From Timema cristinae (Eukaryota; Arthropoda; Insecta; Phasmatodea; Timematidae): DNA of 64,000 bases. The translations under genes and the position numbers were made by a program. The DNA lies in the NCBI GenBank assembly GCA_039000515.1, contig JBCFYV010009882.1:57714277-57778276 (forward strand). Reading direction: 5' to 3'. Positions 12,481 to 23,415 of the stretch are shown piece after piece. The notes beneath the pieces were generated by a model. That model was not told where the DNA came from. It saw only the letters and a program-made list of their open reading frames with translations, and searched no databases. Numbering within the stretch: position 1 is the stretch's first letter; each line of letters opens with the position of its first letter.

Positions 12481-12890
12481 GTCAGTATTAATAAAGTAAT
12501 AATTAATACTGAGTGACTGATCGTGTATGGGCAGTACTGATGGACTTCTGGATGGACTTACGATAATACTGATATGATCAGAATTTTCTGATCACATCAG
12601 TCTCAGTACATCAGTCTAGCAAGTTGTGGGAGAGACTGACAGTAATACTGATGGTAAGACTGACCATGTGCGTGCACTTGTCAGTATTTCCTTCAGTCTC
12701 AGTAGCAAACATAGACTGCACGAGCATTTTTCTTATCATCCATGTTGTTGCACGGTGCATACAGGATCTGAGACCAATAAAAATAATGACTCAATGACTG
12801 ACAGTGTACGGTCTCATTGTAAATACTGATGCATACTGACAGTCAGATTTTCAATCTTAAAATTGACAGTTTGACTGATCGCGTAGGGGC
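12481..12890. repeat. Cluster of ACTGA/TCAGT pentamers in direct and inverted order
   Basis: Eleven ACTGA and seven TCAGT pentamers occur in about 400 bp, far above chance. Several sit in longer shared units: AATACTGATGG-type, GACTGACAG-type and TCAGTCTCAGTA-type. A longer unit recurs directly at both ends: TGACTGATCGTGTATGGG near 12513 and TGACTGATCGCGTAGGGG near 12871. The arrangement resembles subterminal transposase-binding repeats of some cut-and-paste elements, but no transposase or confident terminal inverted repeat was found. Confidence 0.7.
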
Positions 12891-12993
12891 CCTATTACAA
12901 TATCACACGATCGTAGGTCCAATATATATATCGCAGTCTTTGTAGTCTTGCTGCAAGGTTTGCCGTCTGGTCATTGTACATTACATCGCAATA

Positions 12994-13830
12994 TTAGAAA
13001 TACGGTAAAGTAATTGACAAAATAAGTGTGGATTTAATATTTATTGGTTTATATTTTTTCAGCCGCTTAAGTGAGAGTATGACAAAAAAAAACTTTTTTA
13101 CATATTTCTGTGACATGATTATTCCGTGTGAGGTATTATCTCTTGTATTGATGTGAAATTTAATGAGGATACTACTAATCTTTTTGACTTGTATTAATTT
13201 ATTAAGATTATCTAGGATTGGCATTAAGACCATTTTGTAGTGACTAATCATATGTTGCAATTAAGTCAGTAATCATATTATTGCCGGCATAATCAATATG
13301 ATAGAGGAAGATGATAAATAGAGTTGGAAATAACCGGCATTTAGATGATTTTGAGACTGGTACAAACAACTATAGATATCATTTATAAACATTGAAAAAA
13401 GAAGTGGGCCGAAACCGAAGCGGGTGGCACTCCAGATGTCACTACTGATCGCTCTGTTGGTTGATTTAGTGTCACCTCTCATGACACATTGCTTGTAGTC
13501 AGTTAGCAATGACTGCATCCATTGCTTAGAAATTAATGAAAAATGAAAGTTGGTTTGTGATTTATTGGTTATTGGTTATTGGTGTCAAATATTTGCTATA
13601 TTCCAATAAAGCCAACAGTGTCAGCTGACTTATATCCGTGTCTAGTCTTATATTATCATTTACATTTATAAGTGTTGTGGTTGAACCGTTATGTGATCTA
13701 AACACAGATTGGTATTGGTCTAGAGCTAGTAGTGATTTATGAAGTTATATATTTGTCTGTGTAAGATGTATTGAAAGACTTTAGAAAGCGCTGGAAGTAT
13801 GCTTAGAAGCCTATAATATGTTAATGATAA
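12994..13830 (-). mobile_element. Jockey-like LINE reverse transcriptase relic
   Basis: Read on the minus strand, the conserved RT blocks appear in order in several frames. Near 13820 there is YRLLSILPALSKVFQYILH. Near 13700 there is QSVFRSHNGSTTTLIN, then an L-T-L-L-A-L-L-E-Y-S block in place of the usual catalytic D-F-S-K motif. Near 13520 there is LLTDYKQCVMRGDTKS, then FGFGPLLFSMFINDIYS near 13400, and degraded remains of the YADD region. The 12994-13260 part ends with VILSLKRLKKYKPINIKSTL, matching the post-palm region of Jockey-superfamily LINEs. Catalytic residues are lost and at least three frame changes are needed, so the copy is inactive. It represents a different LINE lineage from the element at 8520-10430. 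Confidence 0.85.
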
Positions 13831-13963
13831 GGTTAGGAATAGGTTTTTAGGAAATAAACTTCACTATTGCAGATTTCAAAAAAAAAATAATAATAAAAAA
13901 AATTGAAAAACTCCTACTTATAGAAAATTATTAAAATATATTTTGTACTGTTTAAAACATATA

Positions 13964-14209
13964 TTAGCGCCGCATCTTACTACCCGTTCGGGTTATACGC
14001 TTTAGGTACTAATTACGCTAGTGGCTTAGGAATTGGGAAGGTCAAATTAGAAGAAGTGAACCCGCATTCGCGTGGAGGGAGAGTGGAAAGCAATTTAAGA
14101 AAAACCACCCCCAGTTCACCCGACCGATATTCGAACCTCGATCTTTCCGTCTTCGGCAGTCGAGCTCAATACGACAAGCGCGTTAGCCAACTACGCTACC
14201 GAGGCGGGC
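13964..14209 (-). mobile_element. tRNA-derived SINE, full length
   Basis: A good minus-strand copy of the main SINE family. It has the tRNA-like head at the right end, with the B box as reverse complement of GGTTCGAATATCGG, the conserved body and the 3' core next to position 13964. A 12-bp target-site duplication TTAAAACATATA flanks it (13952-13963 and 14210-14221). The (TAA)n tail is reduced to one unit. Confidence 0.92.
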
Positions 14210-14694
14210 TTAAAACATATAAAAGTGTTTTTAATTTGATTTTAATTTGGTCACTTTCTTGTGAATTTGTTTTGATTCGCTAGATTGACTGCACAACGCC
14301 TACTATTGTTATTGCAATAAAATATAATTTTTCAGGATTTTATAACCGAGATAATAAATTAGTTAAGAGTCCTAATTTTTTTAACGGGATTAATAAATTA
14401 GGAGTGTTCACAAAATGAGAGTTAGGATCATCAGACGATATGGTAATTTCAGTGTCACCATTATGTTTGTATCTAACACCTAATTTTCCTAGGTATTTTG
14501 ATAAATATTTAGTAAAAGAGATATGTGATAGTAAGATATATGTATATAGAAGTTTAGCTTTGTTGACGTCCTATGTACATGTACTTATACGCAGTATATG
14601 TTTCTCAAATAATTCAGATGTCATGTAGTTGTTTCTACGTGCTTGTTTAGACTGCCTAAAGGCATCATCCTTGTAGGATATCAGTACTTGTATA

Positions 14695-14940
14695 TAACCC
14701 ACCTCGGTAGCGTGGTTGGTTAACGCGCTAGTCGTGTTGAGCTCGACTGCTGAGGATGGGGAGATCGAGGTTCGAATCTCGGTCGGGTGAACTGGGGGTG
14801 GTTTTCCTAAATGGTTTTACACTCTCCCTCCACGAAAATGCGGTTTAACTTCCTCTAAATCAACCTTCCCAATTCCTAATCCATTTGCGTAATTAGTACT
14901 TAAAGTGTATAACCCAAACGGGTAGTAAGACGCGGTGCTA

Positions 14941-14982
<42 letters not shown>
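14695..14982 (+). mobile_element. tRNA-derived SINE with (TAA)n tail
   Basis: Full-length plus-strand copy. The head reads ACCTCGGTAGCGTGGTTGG (A-box region), and the B box is GGTTCGAATCTC. The 3' core AAACGGGTAGTAAGACGCGG is followed by about fourteen TAA units at 14941-14982. The target-site duplication GTACTTGTATA / GTACTCGTATA lies at 14684-14694 and 14983-14993. The leucine- and tyrosine-rich ORFs across the tail are artefacts of the microsatellite. Confidence 0.93.
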
Positions 14983-14983
<1 letters not shown>

Positions 14984-15144
14984 TACTCGTATAGTCTGAA
15001 TCAACCAAAGAGCAGGTGGTTGAGTGGTCGACTTTGTTTCAACAGGAGCTTGTCTGTCAAACAGTTCAAGTACAATTTCATTAAAAGAATTCACTTTTAC
15101 ATCAAAACTATTAATAGCTAATCATAACAAGCTTTATTTTTTTT

Positions 15145-15365
15145 CGTGCCACTTCTGATTACGTTTTAGGGTTATACGCTTATGTACAAATTACGCAAAT
15201 GGTTTTAGGGAATAGTAAGGTTAAATTAATAGGAAGTGTATACCCACAGTAGCCTCGAGAGAGATTGGAAAACCATTTATAAAAATCAACCTCAGTACAC
15301 TCGACAGAGATTCAAACCTTGATCTCCCCGTCATCGACAGTCTAGCCTACTGCAAGAGTAGCATT
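15145..15365 (-). mobile_element. Degenerate SINE copy
   Basis: An old minus-strand copy of the same family, recognisable from GGTTATACGCTTA, the body near 15200-15310 and an altered B box (reverse complement of AGGTTTGAATCTCTG). The 5' end of the head is lost and no target-site duplication is visible. Confidence 0.75.
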
Positions 15366-18120
15366 TCATGAATTTACTTGGTCAAAAACTACTCCTGTAC
15401 ACGGTAGTTAAATTCAGTACTTTTAGCATAAGGTGCTAATATTTTTAAAATATGACCTAACAATGATTGTCACCAAATCATTATTTATTTAGGTTAGTAC
15501 ATTGTGTCTAACTTACTGACCGAGTTTCTCAAATATTGACAACTCAGATGAGGAAATAATAATTTAGAAAAAATCTACTTGTATTTAGATGGATGTAAAG
15601 CAAATAATCAATTAAAAAACTATATTGTGCTACACCCTCAACCATTTGAACCTTGACCTAGTTATACCCAGCAAACCAACTTAGACGAGACCAGGCGAGA
15701 CTTTATCCTATTTCTAAACAGTCCAAGTAGAATTCAAATTTTTCTTCATGATTCTAATTATAAGTTTAGGTATATTTTTCAAAATATATAGAAAATATTT
15801 TTTTTTTTGAAACAAAGACATCTTTTAAATATTCCCAAGGACATGTAGATTGTAATCTATTGTGTCTTCTTCGAAAAACTCGTAAATTTCTAACGATGTT
15901 TCTATTCTAAATGAGCAAACCTCCTTATATTCCCTTTCCCCTTAAAGTATTATTATTAATAATAATTACCACAAATGGCTAGCTAGTAGCTTAGACACAC
16001 TATTAAGATCTAGCCATGTATCTCAATGCTATTATTACAAGCCATTAAAAACAAAGCAGAAGCCAATCCAAACTGTAAAAATAAAATATAACATTACTGT
16101 TTAGAGAATAAGAAATATATTTTTATAATATTCAAAAAATGCTTTCAGCAGTAGAAGGTAAGGAATTAAAAATAGAATCATCGTAATTTATCTAAATTAG
16201 GGATGGCAAACCCATATTATTATTACTCTTATTATTTATTATAAGTTTTTCTGTTTTATGACAGGTCAATTCCTTTTGTCAGTAAACTTTGACAACCAAT
16301 GAGCAATATAATCTTCCCCTCCTTCAGCGCCCAGAATTTTCTTCTTTCCTTCGAGTCATCCAATATTTGAATGTTCCTTCTTCCTAAACTCCTCTTTCCT
16401 TCAAACTTGCCTTTCATGACGTCGTGCAGAAGACAGCTCCTCCTAAGGAAAATTAAACTTGGTTGAGTGAGTGGCCATTAAGTGGAGAGTCAGTGTGACA
16501 GAGACAAGCATACTATTATTAAAAACAAACTATCAGTCGGATTGGTATCGGAGGTGGAATATATATACACACATACATCTAATCTACTTTTTTTTTCCAA
16601 CCGATGGGTGAATCAAGGCTTAATTTCATGACACTGATGAACCTCCATCATTTTACCCGCATAATAAGAAAATATGGGCCACGCCTCAATTGTTCGAGCT
16701 GAAAGAAAACTTTAGCATCCATTCTCCTGGGAAGAAACGTTCTAGCAATTCAGGCTGTGTCTCTAATACGATTTTAATGATAAGCTGTTACTGGTGAGTG
16801 TAAGGCTAGCGATTGCCCCCCCCCCCCTCTCCCCTAAGGGATCAAGGGGAGGACACGAAACTCTGGCAACCCAAGAGGTTATTGATTACCTAACTGATCA
16901 GCCTCACATCACAGAGTTAGCAGGGAAGGGGGAGTAGGGGATGATAATCCATCAAAAAACTACTCCTCCCAAAACATTCTGGAACGGCTTTCATTTGTCT
17001 TGCGTGCCTTTCAATTATTACACATTTTAAGTTTTCTGACGTCACACCAAAATCCGTAATGATGATGGGAAATTTCGTTTTGGTTTAGTTTTCCTTTCAT
17101 TATGTATTCTCATTACAATCGTATTCAACACAATGAAAAAAATAATAATTTCCTAGGTTAAAGAGCGCAATAAAATTAACCTATGATACGCTGAGCAACA
17201 TGATATATTTATGATCAAAATAATGTGTACTTCAAATTGTTTGAAAATATTTGTTTTATCATTTGTCATAGAGGTCAGTAAGTCTAATGCTGTAAGTATT
17301 TAATCGAATATTTATTATTAATCGGAACTAATTGTATTTACATTTATATTTGCAAATTACATAATTAATAGTATTGATTTGAATAATTATTTATAATTAT
17401 ATTTTTAAATTTTCTTTACATAGAGACTACTATTTTTGTATTTCAACACTAAATAAAATATTGTAAATCAAAATTATCATATGACTAATAATAAAACTAA
17501 AAATATTATTTTAATATTTCCTATGCTTTAAACCAATTAATTTCTCCTTTCACAGTTTCCTAATATAAGCATTATAGTAGAAAAAAACTAGTTTTTATAG
17601 AATTGTCAAAATAAACATAGATAAAATTAATAGTAAGAGTTTCAGAGAACTTTATTTATATTTATTTTAGTATATTTATTTTAGTATATTATATCGTTTC
17701 AATAACATTTACAAAGGCTAAATGAACAATTAAAAACATTTACATATTATTTTATTTTATTATTTAAACTATATTCCCCATGACATAAATTTGTTGGGGA
17801 GTTTACTTGTGATAAAGTTAACATTGTCTTACCAATTTTGATTGTAAGACTCTGAGCCCTAGGCATACGGTTTAGGGCGTCAGTTTATTATGGTCTTGTA
17901 AACCGGTGACGTAGAGGTCATAGCTATAGGTGGTTCCACTCATAAATTGCAGTACAGGTCTTATGAAGCGCACATTTGTAAAATCTTACATGCTTGTGAA
18001 ATTAGATTAATAATTTTCATATTTGAAACTATCAGCTTATAAAAAGTTTATAAAATATATGGAAATGCATTTGAAGTTTGGCTTATGTAAATAATTGTAT
18101 ATTAATATTTTTACTATTAT
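15366..18120. other. A+T-rich sequence with a poly-C run; no gene seen
   Basis: Mostly featureless. A 12-C run lies at 16816-16827. A CCAAT-containing, pyrimidine-rich patch lies at about 16290-16450 without a supporting TATA box or ORF. A segment at 17940-17970 (CATAAATTGCAGTACAGGTC) matches the inverse of 48020-48050, so it belongs to a dispersed repeat. Confidence 0.5.
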
Positions 18121-18135
18121 TATTATACTCTTATA

Positions 18136-18177
<42 letters not shown>

Positions 18178-18178
18178 T
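18121..18178. repeat. TAA-type microsatellite
   Basis: Imperfect (TAA)n tract, not attached to a recognisable SINE body. It may be the remnant of a SINE or LINE tail or an independent microsatellite. Confidence 0.85.
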
Positions 18179-18439
18179 CTATAACTTCTTTAAATAGACA
18201 CTGCACAAACTTACCTGTGATGAGTAGGTTGGGGTTTGGAATTTGGTGTGTCGAACTAAAAATATTTTTTACAGCTACATCATAGCAAATTGTTTTCCCA
18301 TCATATATACTTGCAAATGTGTGTACAATTTCTTAAATAGTTACCTAACTCATTTATACCTTACTCGATTAATAATGATTTAAGTTGTTTATAACTATAG
18401 GTTTACATTAGATAAACTATTACTATTAGATTACCAAAC

Positions 18440-18925
18440 ATCATGTAAGCCTGCACCAAATCAAGGAAGAAAACACAAAATTAATAGTTGATGACTTGTA
18501 GATGGGCTTCTGAGCTAGGCCCAAAATTGATTTATTTGCCTTTCCAAGAAGTAATCAGTTCACATGTAGGGCTGTTATAATTGTTGCTGGGCTTAACAGG
18601 ACTGTTATATTCATATTTACACGTAGTGCAATGTCTATCTATCAACAACTTACACAAATTTAAATTAAATATGTATTGTCTTAAGGATAAGGAAGGTTGT
18701 TAGGATTAAGTGCACCAGTATTTGAATTTAACTATCAAAATTACTTTAAAAAACTAACTCCAGTGTCTTATATTGGATATATCTTACGTGCACTTTACTA
18801 ACACACGTACTACAAACTAGCATAGCAGTAAATTCAGACAGGCTTTGAACTCTGACGTGTGACAAAGTGTAATGAGAGTATAACGCCTTAGACCCTTTGG
18901 CCACCACTGTGGGTAGTTAATATCT
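18440..18925 (-). mobile_element. Old dispersed repeat with tRNA-like end (copy 1)
   Basis: This approximately 490-bp block aligns by eye with 53415-54080: ATCATGTAAGCCTGCACCAA, TTCATATTTACACGTAGTGC and AAGTGCACCAGTATTTG all recur there in order. On the minus strand its right end reads like a degraded tRNA head (GTGGCCAAAGGGTCTAAGG, then a B-box-like AGAGTTCAAAGCC). It is probably an old SINE family distinct from the main one. Confidence 0.6.
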
Positions 18926-19242
18926 TCATCTGAAAATATATTATAGCATTATATATAATTGTTACAAACATAATTTATTTCGAAATAACATTTTCTCGAC
19001 AAATGAATTAAATCTCAGCCTATTATTTAGAATAATAAGTAGATTCGTTTTTAGATTAATATAAAATTTGTATAACATTGTACGTATTGCCAACATTATC
19101 GTCTTTATGTGGAGGAGTTGAGATGAAATAACTCTTAGATGTCTTCTACATCACAACTATATTATAACAGTGCTGTACTATTAAAGACAGGGCAATGTTT
19201 AAATCCAGCTTCTCTCTGCAAATTCATGAAAGGTGCCCTGAG

Positions 19243-19260
19243 TTTTTTTTTTTTTTTTTT
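19243..19260. repeat. Poly-T run of 18
   Basis: A homopolymer immediately upstream of the SINE at 19298. It is not part of that element. Confidence 0.9.
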
Positions 19261-19297
19261 CAAAATTAAATTTGAGCTATTATTAAAATTTCTTAAA

Positions 19298-19555
19298 CCC
19301 GCCTCGGTAGCATAGTCAGCTAACGCTCTGGTTTCATGTCAAGCTAGACTGTTGAGGACGGGGAGTTCGAGGTTCGAATCTCACTAGGGTGAACTCGAGG
19401 TGTTTTTTCCTAGATATTTTTTCACTCTCCCTCCACAAAAATTTGGGTTCACTTCCTCTATGTTCAACCTTCCTAATTCATAGCTCATCAGCGTAATTAT
19501 TATATAGGTGTACAACCCGTATGGGTAGTAAGACGGGGTACTAAGTATTATTATT
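19298..19555 (+). mobile_element. tRNA-derived SINE inserted at the end of an ORF
   Basis: Full-length plus-strand copy with head CCGCCTCGGTAGCATAGTC, B box GGTTCGAATCTC, 3' core ATGGGTAGTAAGACGGGG and a short TATTATTATT tail. A 10-bp target-site duplication ATTTCTTAAA lies at 19288-19297 and 19556-19565. The target lies in the last codons of the minus-strand ORF at 19554-19808. Confidence 0.92.
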
Positions 19556-19808
19556 ATTTCTTAAATATAATGTTTTCATATCTTGCTCCAAGATGAGACG
19601 CTTCTGCAAGATTTTGTACCTCATTGAGATTGCTTTCATCCGGAGGAATATGTGTTGAACAATCTTCACCAGACGTGTCAACTATTTGATCTACACACTC
19701 GTTGTGGATGTATGTGACACGACAACCAAGAACGAGGATGCCATCAACCTCAAGCAAACTACGGTGTAAACGTACATCAGAAACCTGGATCCAATTAGTG
19801 CTACCCAA
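19554..19808 (-). CDS. 84-codon ORF of unknown function, 3' end altered by a SINE
   Basis: The minus-strand frame is open from GGTAGCACTAATTGG to a TAA that now lies in the SINE tail. The predicted protein has well-mixed composition, for example WIQVSDVRLHRSLLEVDG, then DTSGEDCSTHIPPDESN, ending ENIIFKK. Before the SINE inserted, the frame would have ended one residue later (an F codon, then TAA), as the left target-site copy shows, so the insertion changed the end very little. It may be a terminal exon (AG acceptors occur near its start, though without a strong pyrimidine tract), a retrocopy piece or a transposon fragment. I do not recognise the family. In-frame stops lie just upstream, so no longer protein is present without splicing. 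Confidence 0.33.
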   Translation of the reverse strand: MGSTNWIQVSDVRLHRSLLEVDGILVLGCRVTYIHNECVDQIVDTSGEDCSTHIPPDESNLNEVQNLAEASHLGARYENIIFKK

Positions 19809-20033
19809 TATTTACGTTAAGTTTAAACGTAACATAACAAACTAACTAAATGTCAAATATTTCAAGCATGTACAGGTCACAGTCTTAAGTAAGAAATTTT
19901 GAGAATCAAATTTTTCACTTTCCCAAATCAGGTTACTAATATATATTGTACTTATAGTATCTATGATCCTTACATAAAAACTAACAGCGTTAAGAAGAAA
20001 GGTCTACAAGATCTCCTAGACCCAGAGATACAG

Positions 20034-20054
20034 TTTTTTTTTTTTTTTTTTTTT
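20034..20054. repeat. Poly-T run of 21
   Basis: A homopolymer lying 49 bp upstream of the TGTTAA that could start the LTR-like relic described at 20463. Confidence 0.9.
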
Positions 20055-20462
20055 AGAATAAAATCTCTAAAGGGAAGGCCATTTCAGTCGGAAAAGTGAT
20101 GTTAATAGAGGTCCCTGCGAGTCACATATGGAGGGGGATTTGTGGTCACGCCATCGAATAGGTAAGACGAGTGTTAAGCATTCTTCTCTGAGCAGTCATA
20201 TAATATAGAATTGGAGCAATCACTTCAACTATGTTAATTGTAACTATCCTCATGTGAAATATGATTAAAGTGCTCTAATAAGACAACCTACATTATTAAA
20301 CTGTGATATGTATTGCATATATAAGCTCATCATAGTTTATTGGGAAGATAACAATTTAACTGGCATCCTAACAGATTATATAAGTTAATCTGCGTCAACT
20401 CGTTATTAGCCTACTAATATCCAAAAAGATTCAGAGACATTTCAAGTTAGCTAGGGTCTGAT

Positions 20463-20521
20463 CTGAGTATTTCCGGTTGGAATACTCAGCTTAAATCTAG
20501 AATTGGCACCTAAACAGGGAC
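20463..20521 (+). promoter_or_regulatory. Possible tRNA-Lys primer binding site preceded by a hairpin
   Basis: TGGCACCTAAACAGGGAC at 20504-20521 matches 15 of 18 positions of the lysine-tRNA primer binding site known from retroelements. Just upstream, 20463-20489 forms a hairpin (CTGAGTATTTCC pairing with GGAATACTCAG across GGTT with one bulge). A TATATAAGC at about 20317 and a TGTTAA near 20103 could be a TATA box and the start of an LTR. However, the expected CA before the primer site is not present and no gag or pol follows. It may be a degraded LTR retrotransposon leader or chance. Confidence 0.3.
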
Positions 20522-20884
20522 TTTCGTTGCCAACATTAATAGCGCTAATAGAATTTCATATTACAAAGAGACTTGTGAAAGCAGATCACAGAGCATGTTT
20601 GACAAACAGGCACCAAAACCCACTGACCTCTATCGACGAGCAAACCAACATAGATAGTCATAATATCAACTGAATTAAGGCTCTACCCTACTGTGTTTCA
20701 ACGCTGACTCGAAGCTGGAGACAACAACAACAGACGCTGGTAGGTGTGCTTCAGAAATACACCAGATACCATGAATGACCAAAGCAACCCAGAGATCAGT
20801 GACTCGTGCTAGTAAAGAATAAACGTGCCAAAGGACCAACCAATAACATATATTGGATTAATATTTTAAAAGGATGAGTACCAC

Positions 20885-21132
20885 CCGCCTCGATGGCGTA
20901 GTTAGCTAACGCGCTAGTCATGTTGAGCTCGACTACTGAGGACGGGGAGATCAGGGCTCGAATCTCAGTCGGGTGAACTGGGGGTGGTTTTTACTAAGTG
21001 GTTTTCCACTCTCCCTACTCTTAAATGCGGGTTCACTTCCTCTAAATTCAATCTTCCCGATTCTTAATTCATTAGCGTAATTAGTACTTAAGCGTATAGC
21101 CCGAACGGGTAGTAAGACGCAGAGCTAAAAAA
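20885..21132 (+). mobile_element. tRNA-derived SINE, full length
   Basis: A plus-strand copy with head CCGCCTCGATGGCGTAGTTA, B box GGCTCGAATCTC and 3' core CGAACGGGTAGTAAGACGC, ending in an A run in place of (TAA)n. A 17-bp perfect target-site duplication (AAAAGGATGAGTACCAC) lies at 20868-20884 and 21133-21149. Its length and perfection suggest a recent insertion. Confidence 0.94.
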
Positions 21133-21918
21133 AAAAGGATGAGTACCACAACAATCATAGGGCTTATGACCATAAAATGTATATCTACTATTCATAATTA
21201 TTTGTTTAGAGGTGTGAAATCAGACAAAGAACAAATAACGAGGTCGTTAGTACTTTTTAATTTCACAACACTCCGTGAAAACAATAAAATGTGATCAGTT
21301 TCTTGCAAACACAGAACAAAAAATATACACAATAACAAACCAAAGACCACCGTGAATGTAGGTGAATAATATGTCAAGGAAGATGTTTCTTTTTTTTATT
21401 AAAAAAACACATAAAAGGAAAAAACAAAGGAACGGCTAACCCATCACCTCACAAAAAACAAAACAAGCTATAAGGTAATATAATCTCCAATACATTACAT
21501 GGTACTGACTATGAATGAAAAGAACCAGTAGAATAGCCTTCCGTTACAATAAACAGAAAAGATCTCAAGGAAATGATGTAAAGAATAATAAATGCGATCC
21601 AGGACTCTTAGATTTGAAACATGCGAGAAAACTCACCAGCTAATTAAGTCGTAAAACATGATCTCGCAAACCCGCAGCTAGCTAGCTTTGAAATGTGTCT
21701 GTCGTACTGCGAGTTGATGTGTCTTGGAATGCCAGCTAACCCGCTAGCACCATAGATTCCAATTTTCAAACATTGGAAAACCAATATGATTCAAATATTT
21801 TAAGCAATGGTATTGAAACACACCATTATACAAGTATGTACAAAAAAAACAACGCATTTATTCTATTGAGTGCACCATGTTAAACGATTTAGATAATTGT
21901 ATTAATAATAAAATCATT

Positions 21919-21985
21919 GTGCGTATAACCCGAACGGGTAGTAAGACGCGGTGATAATAATAATAATAATAATAGTAATAATAAT
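21919..21985 (+). mobile_element. 67-bp 5'-truncated SINE or LINE end with target-site duplication
   Basis: Only the 3' core (GTGCGTATAACCCGAACGGG onward) and the (TAA)n-like tail are present. Despite the tiny size it is flanked by a 15-bp perfect duplication AATAATAAAATCATT (21904-21918 and 21986-22000), so it was inserted in this truncated form. Because SINEs are rarely 5' truncated, it could equally be a stub of the LINE whose tail the SINEs use. Confidence 0.85.
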
Positions 21986-22709
21986 AATAATAAAATCATT
22001 AATTCGTTTCTGAACAAGATGATTGTGTCAAAAATTGCGTAAACTAAAGTTGCCACACATAAAGTAAGAGCGTATTTATCTTTAAAATCAGATATCCCTA
22101 AATAAAAAAATTAATAAATTTACAATTATTCTGAATAAAAATTTCATGTCAACTCTAGTATACTATCAAATTAGTTTTATTTTATCTTGCAACATTTTTA
22201 AAAATATAAACATGGCAGATTATAAATGGTTCACCATCATGGTAATAATTAACATGCTTTGTTCTTTTTTTATATGCATAAATTTTTTATTTTTTAAAAC
22301 CCATTAATATTTTGTTTGGATAATCACTTGCTTACAATATTTTTAAGGTTATGCTCGGCATTTAATATAGCTTGTTAGTTATTTTAATTAGCTTATTAGT
22401 TTAGATAAATTGTTATTAATTATAAATAAGACTAACAGTGTAATTTACATAAGCTAACCTAAAAAGTACTATTACTTTGAAAATTCAAAACTAATAAAAA
22501 CATATTTTCTATTCAATTTCTGAGTAAAAAAGCTATTTTTTATTCAAACAGATGAAATAAAAAAGTGGATTTAAACAGATTGGTAACTGTGATCTCTAGA
22601 CTAATAGGAACTTATGTTACCAATTGAGCTACGCTTACAATAAATAATTTAAACTGTGATATAAGTCAGTTTAAGTCAGTCTGATCGATTATAAAAGAGG
22701 GAAATAACC

Positions 22710-22930
22710 TAAGACCTGCTATGGTGGCCTATTGTTCTAAGGCCTCACTCTCTCAATAAACTAGACTGTCGACGATAGGGAAATATGGAGTTCGAAAACC
22801 GGTCAGATGTATTGAGTATGGTATTTTCAAAATGGTTTTTAACTCTTCTTCCATGAAAATGCCCTCAGTAAGCTCAACCGGTATTTATAACCTATAATCC
22901 TCATTACTGGCAAAGCACACTACTAGATAA
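22710..22930 (+). mobile_element. Degenerate SINE copy, GGTGGC-head subfamily
   Basis: Recognisable from TATGGTGGCCTATTGTTCTA, the TAGACTGTCGACGATAGGG segment, a B-box remnant GGAGTTCGAAAACC and the body up to about 22900. The 3' core is mostly lost. Confidence 0.65.
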
Positions 22931-23309
22931 GCTTTAGAATCTGCCCGTTTGCCCATTGATAAGGGTCACTTATTGTTTGTATAATTTACATTTCATCTTC
23001 ATTGTGAAAAACAGGTGTCACGAATGAAAATGTATTATGTTGAACTGTTTGATAAAACTATTGGAAAAATGTGACATATGCGGAACTGTTATTCCACTGG
23101 GACATCTTTGTTTAATCCCAACAAACAAGTAAATAAATCAATAGGCTCAAGAAACCACTTCCCTTTATTCTAGATACGATCATTAGTTGGACCTTCAGCG
23201 GTCCATTCTCTACACCTCAGAAGTGTGGTTTGCGGCCATTTGACAAATTGTGGATTTTATCCCTTGGCGACCCTTTCTGTCTCATTCGGATGTTGGGCTT
23301 TCCTTTCAG

Positions 23310-23415
23310 GGTACATCAGCCATGGGGTCCCTGACCCCCTCCCCCTTACCAACAGCCTATTTCCCCAACGCCAACTCCTCCCCTCTCAAAACTCTCAGGA
23401 GGCAAGCAAATTCTC
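23310..23415 (+). CDS. Candidate internal coding exon; protein not recognised
   Basis: A GC-rich patch preceded by a strong pyrimidine tract and acceptor (GGGCTTTCCTTTCAG) and followed by two possible donors, CTC before GTAAGC (exon end 23415) and CTT before GTAAGC (exon end 23425). The phase-0 frame gives GTSAMGSLTPSPLPTAYFPN, continuing through a serine/asparagine stretch to KTLRRQANS, with no stop until the donors. The composition suggests a disordered linker with possible phosphorylation sites. Its start phase matches the end of the candidate exon at 4642. The different frame opened by GTG at 23225 ends at the TAA inside the donor and is a shadow. I do not recognise the protein. Confidence 0.38.

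Noticed and set aside
14700..14790. tRNA gene
   Set aside because: A and B boxes are good, but no cloverleaf with acceptor stem closes and a SINE body follows. The same applies to all other tRNA-like heads in the window.
14817..15094. ORFs with long leucine or tyrosine runs
   Set aside because: They translate the (TAA)n tail of a SINE; the same holds for 32251-32442.
16290..16510. Promoter with CCAAT box
   Set aside because: A CCAAT and a pyrimidine-rich tract are present, but there is no TATA, initiator with correct spacing, CpG enrichment or downstream ORF.
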